Shown here: piece after piece, positions 4,712 through 5,388 of the stretch
Position numbering within the stretch: the first letter of the stretch is position 1
How the letters are laid out: every line of letters begins with the position of its first letter
Origin: CAIQIA01 sp945861105
Lineage (GTDB): Bacteria > Cyanobacteriota > Cyanobacteriia > PCC-6307 > Cyanobiaceae
Direction of reading: 5' to 3'
Assembly (NCBI GenBank): GCA_947488815.1
Contig: CANLCC010000079.1
Location: 1 to 5,388, forward strand
Length of the DNA stretch: 5,388 nucleotides
Translations under genes and position numbers: made by a program
Notes under the pieces: generated by a model
Seen by the model: the letters and a program-made list of their open reading frames with translations, nothing else
Told to the model about the DNA's origin: nothing
Database searches by the model: none

Positions 4712-5388
4712 TGGCGCTGGACATCCCGCTGGTCACCCTCGCCCTGCTGGCCGGCGGCGGAGCTCTGATCGGATTTCTGCTCTCGGTGCTGGGGGCCGGC
4801 GGCTCGATCCTGCTGCTGCCGCTGCTGGTCAGCGGCGCCGCCCTGCCGACGAAAGAGGCGGTGCCCCTGTCGCTGCTGGTGGTGATGCTGCTGGCCCTGG
4901 GCAACCTCGGCCCCTGTCTGCGCCGCCGTCAGTTCGCACCCCGCCCGGCGCTGCAACTGGGCCTGCCGGCCCTGGCGGGGAGCTGGATCGGCGGCAGCTG
5001 GGTGAAGGCCGGCACCGTGGGTGAACCCGTTGAGCTGACGGTGTTCGCCCTCGCTGCACTGACGGCCTCCTGGCTGATGACCCGGCAGGGGACAGCCAGC
5101 CGCGAGCGCCAGCCGGCCGTGGAGGCCATCGTGGAGCCGGCCTGGACAGGTAGCGGCTGGAAGCTGATTCCCGGGTTGCTGCTCTGGAGCGGCCGTCGCC
5201 TGCTGCTGTCATTGCCGGCCCAGGGGGTGCTGGTGGGTCTGCTCACCGGCATCGCCGGAGTGGGAGGCGGTTTTGCGATCGTGCCGGCCCTGGTGCTGCT
5301 GGCGGGCCTGCCGATGCAGTTGGCGAGCTGCACCAGCCTGCTGCTGATCGCCGTCAATGCCCTGGTGGCCTTCTCCGCTCTGGGCCAC
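4711..5388 (+). CDS. TauE/SafE-family exporter, 3' end beyond the window
   Basis: A polytopic membrane protein, 226 codons present and still open at the window edge. The two-fold repeat typical of TauE/SafE is visible: FLLSVLGAGGSILLLPLLV (about 22-40) near the N-terminus and GLLTGIAGVGGGFAIVPALV (about 176-195) in the second half, each followed by a hydrophobic helix. Members export sulfite, thiosulfate or sulfoacetate, and relatives sit in BigR/persulfide dioxygenase operons, so removal of the sulfite or thiosulfate made by the dioxygenase fusion is the likely job. A polar cytoplasmic or periplasmic loop separates the halves (about 127-150, with ASRERQPAVEAIVEPAW). ATG 4711 overlaps the preceding stop by one base (TGATG); an in-frame GTG at 4708 is an alternative. 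AAGGTGAG (4697-4704) is a good ribosome site within the upstream gene, suggesting translational coupling. The exact substrate cannot be read from the sequence. Confidence 0.9.
   Translation, partial: MALDIPLVTLALLAGGGALIGFLLSVLGAGGSILLLPLLVSGAALPTKEAVPLSLLVVMLLALGNLGPCLRRRQFAPRPALQLGLPALAGSWIGGSWVKAGTVGEPVELTVFALAALTASWLMTRQGTASRERQPAVEAIVEPAWTGSGWKLIPGLLLWSGRRLLLSLPAQGVLVGLLTGIAGVGGGFAIVPALVLLAGLPMQLASCTSLLLIAVNALVAFSALGH

Noticed and set aside
1..5388. CRISPR array, tRNA, rRNA, insertion sequence or attachment site
   Set aside because: No spaced repeats, tRNA-like cloverleaf, transposase motifs or flanking inverted repeats were seen on either strand.

Overview
The window is GC-rich (clearly above 60% by eye) and densely coding. 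It looks like a piece of a high-GC picocyanobacterial chromosome of the Synechococcus/Cyanobium kind. The grounds are a cyanobacterial-style Rad52-family protein, a BrnT/BrnA pair and one exact HIP1 octamer (GCGATCGC, 3327-3334). This assignment is an inference; no rRNA or taxonomic marker is present.

Left part (1-1881, all minus strand): an accessory and partly decayed stretch. Reading along the minus strand from about 1880 down to 1, it holds a 58-codon remnant of an inward-rectifier potassium channel N-terminus (1675-1851), a doubtful 43-codon ORF (1547-1678), a Rad52-family annealing gene whose N-terminal coding region has no usable start codon and is cut off from an in-frame ATG by a TGA (576-1373, with homology on to about 1457), and a complete BrnT toxin/BrnA antitoxin pair (533-20). 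The Rad52 gene ends in a 27-bp tandem repeat of small hairpins.

Right part (1882-5388): an intact sulfide/persulfide detoxification locus. An ArsR-family repressor (minus strand, 1882-2214) is divergent from a class I SAM-dependent methyltransferase (2277-2906). Downstream are a persulfide dioxygenase-rhodanese fusion (2990-4105), a YgaP-like membrane rhodanese (4154-4711) and a TauE/SafE exporter (4711 to the window end, cut off). The last two genes overlap by one base.

How they work together: the ArsR protein has a cysteine at the position of the first sensor cysteine of BigR/SqrR, the persulfide-responsive repressors. The same 17-bp sequence, ATGCGCNTATNNTCATA, lies in front of arsR (2240-2257, minus strand) and on top of the -10 box of a good sigma70-type promoter in front of the dioxygenase (2951-2968). 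This suggests one regulon. The repressor would release when persulfides accumulate; the dioxygenase domain would oxidise glutathione persulfide to sulfite, the rhodanese domains would pass sulfane sulfur between thiols, sulfite or thiosulfate would leave through TauE, and the divergent methyltransferase may methylate a sulfur substrate. The methyltransferase substrate is unknown, and its link to sulfur rests only on position and the shared operator.
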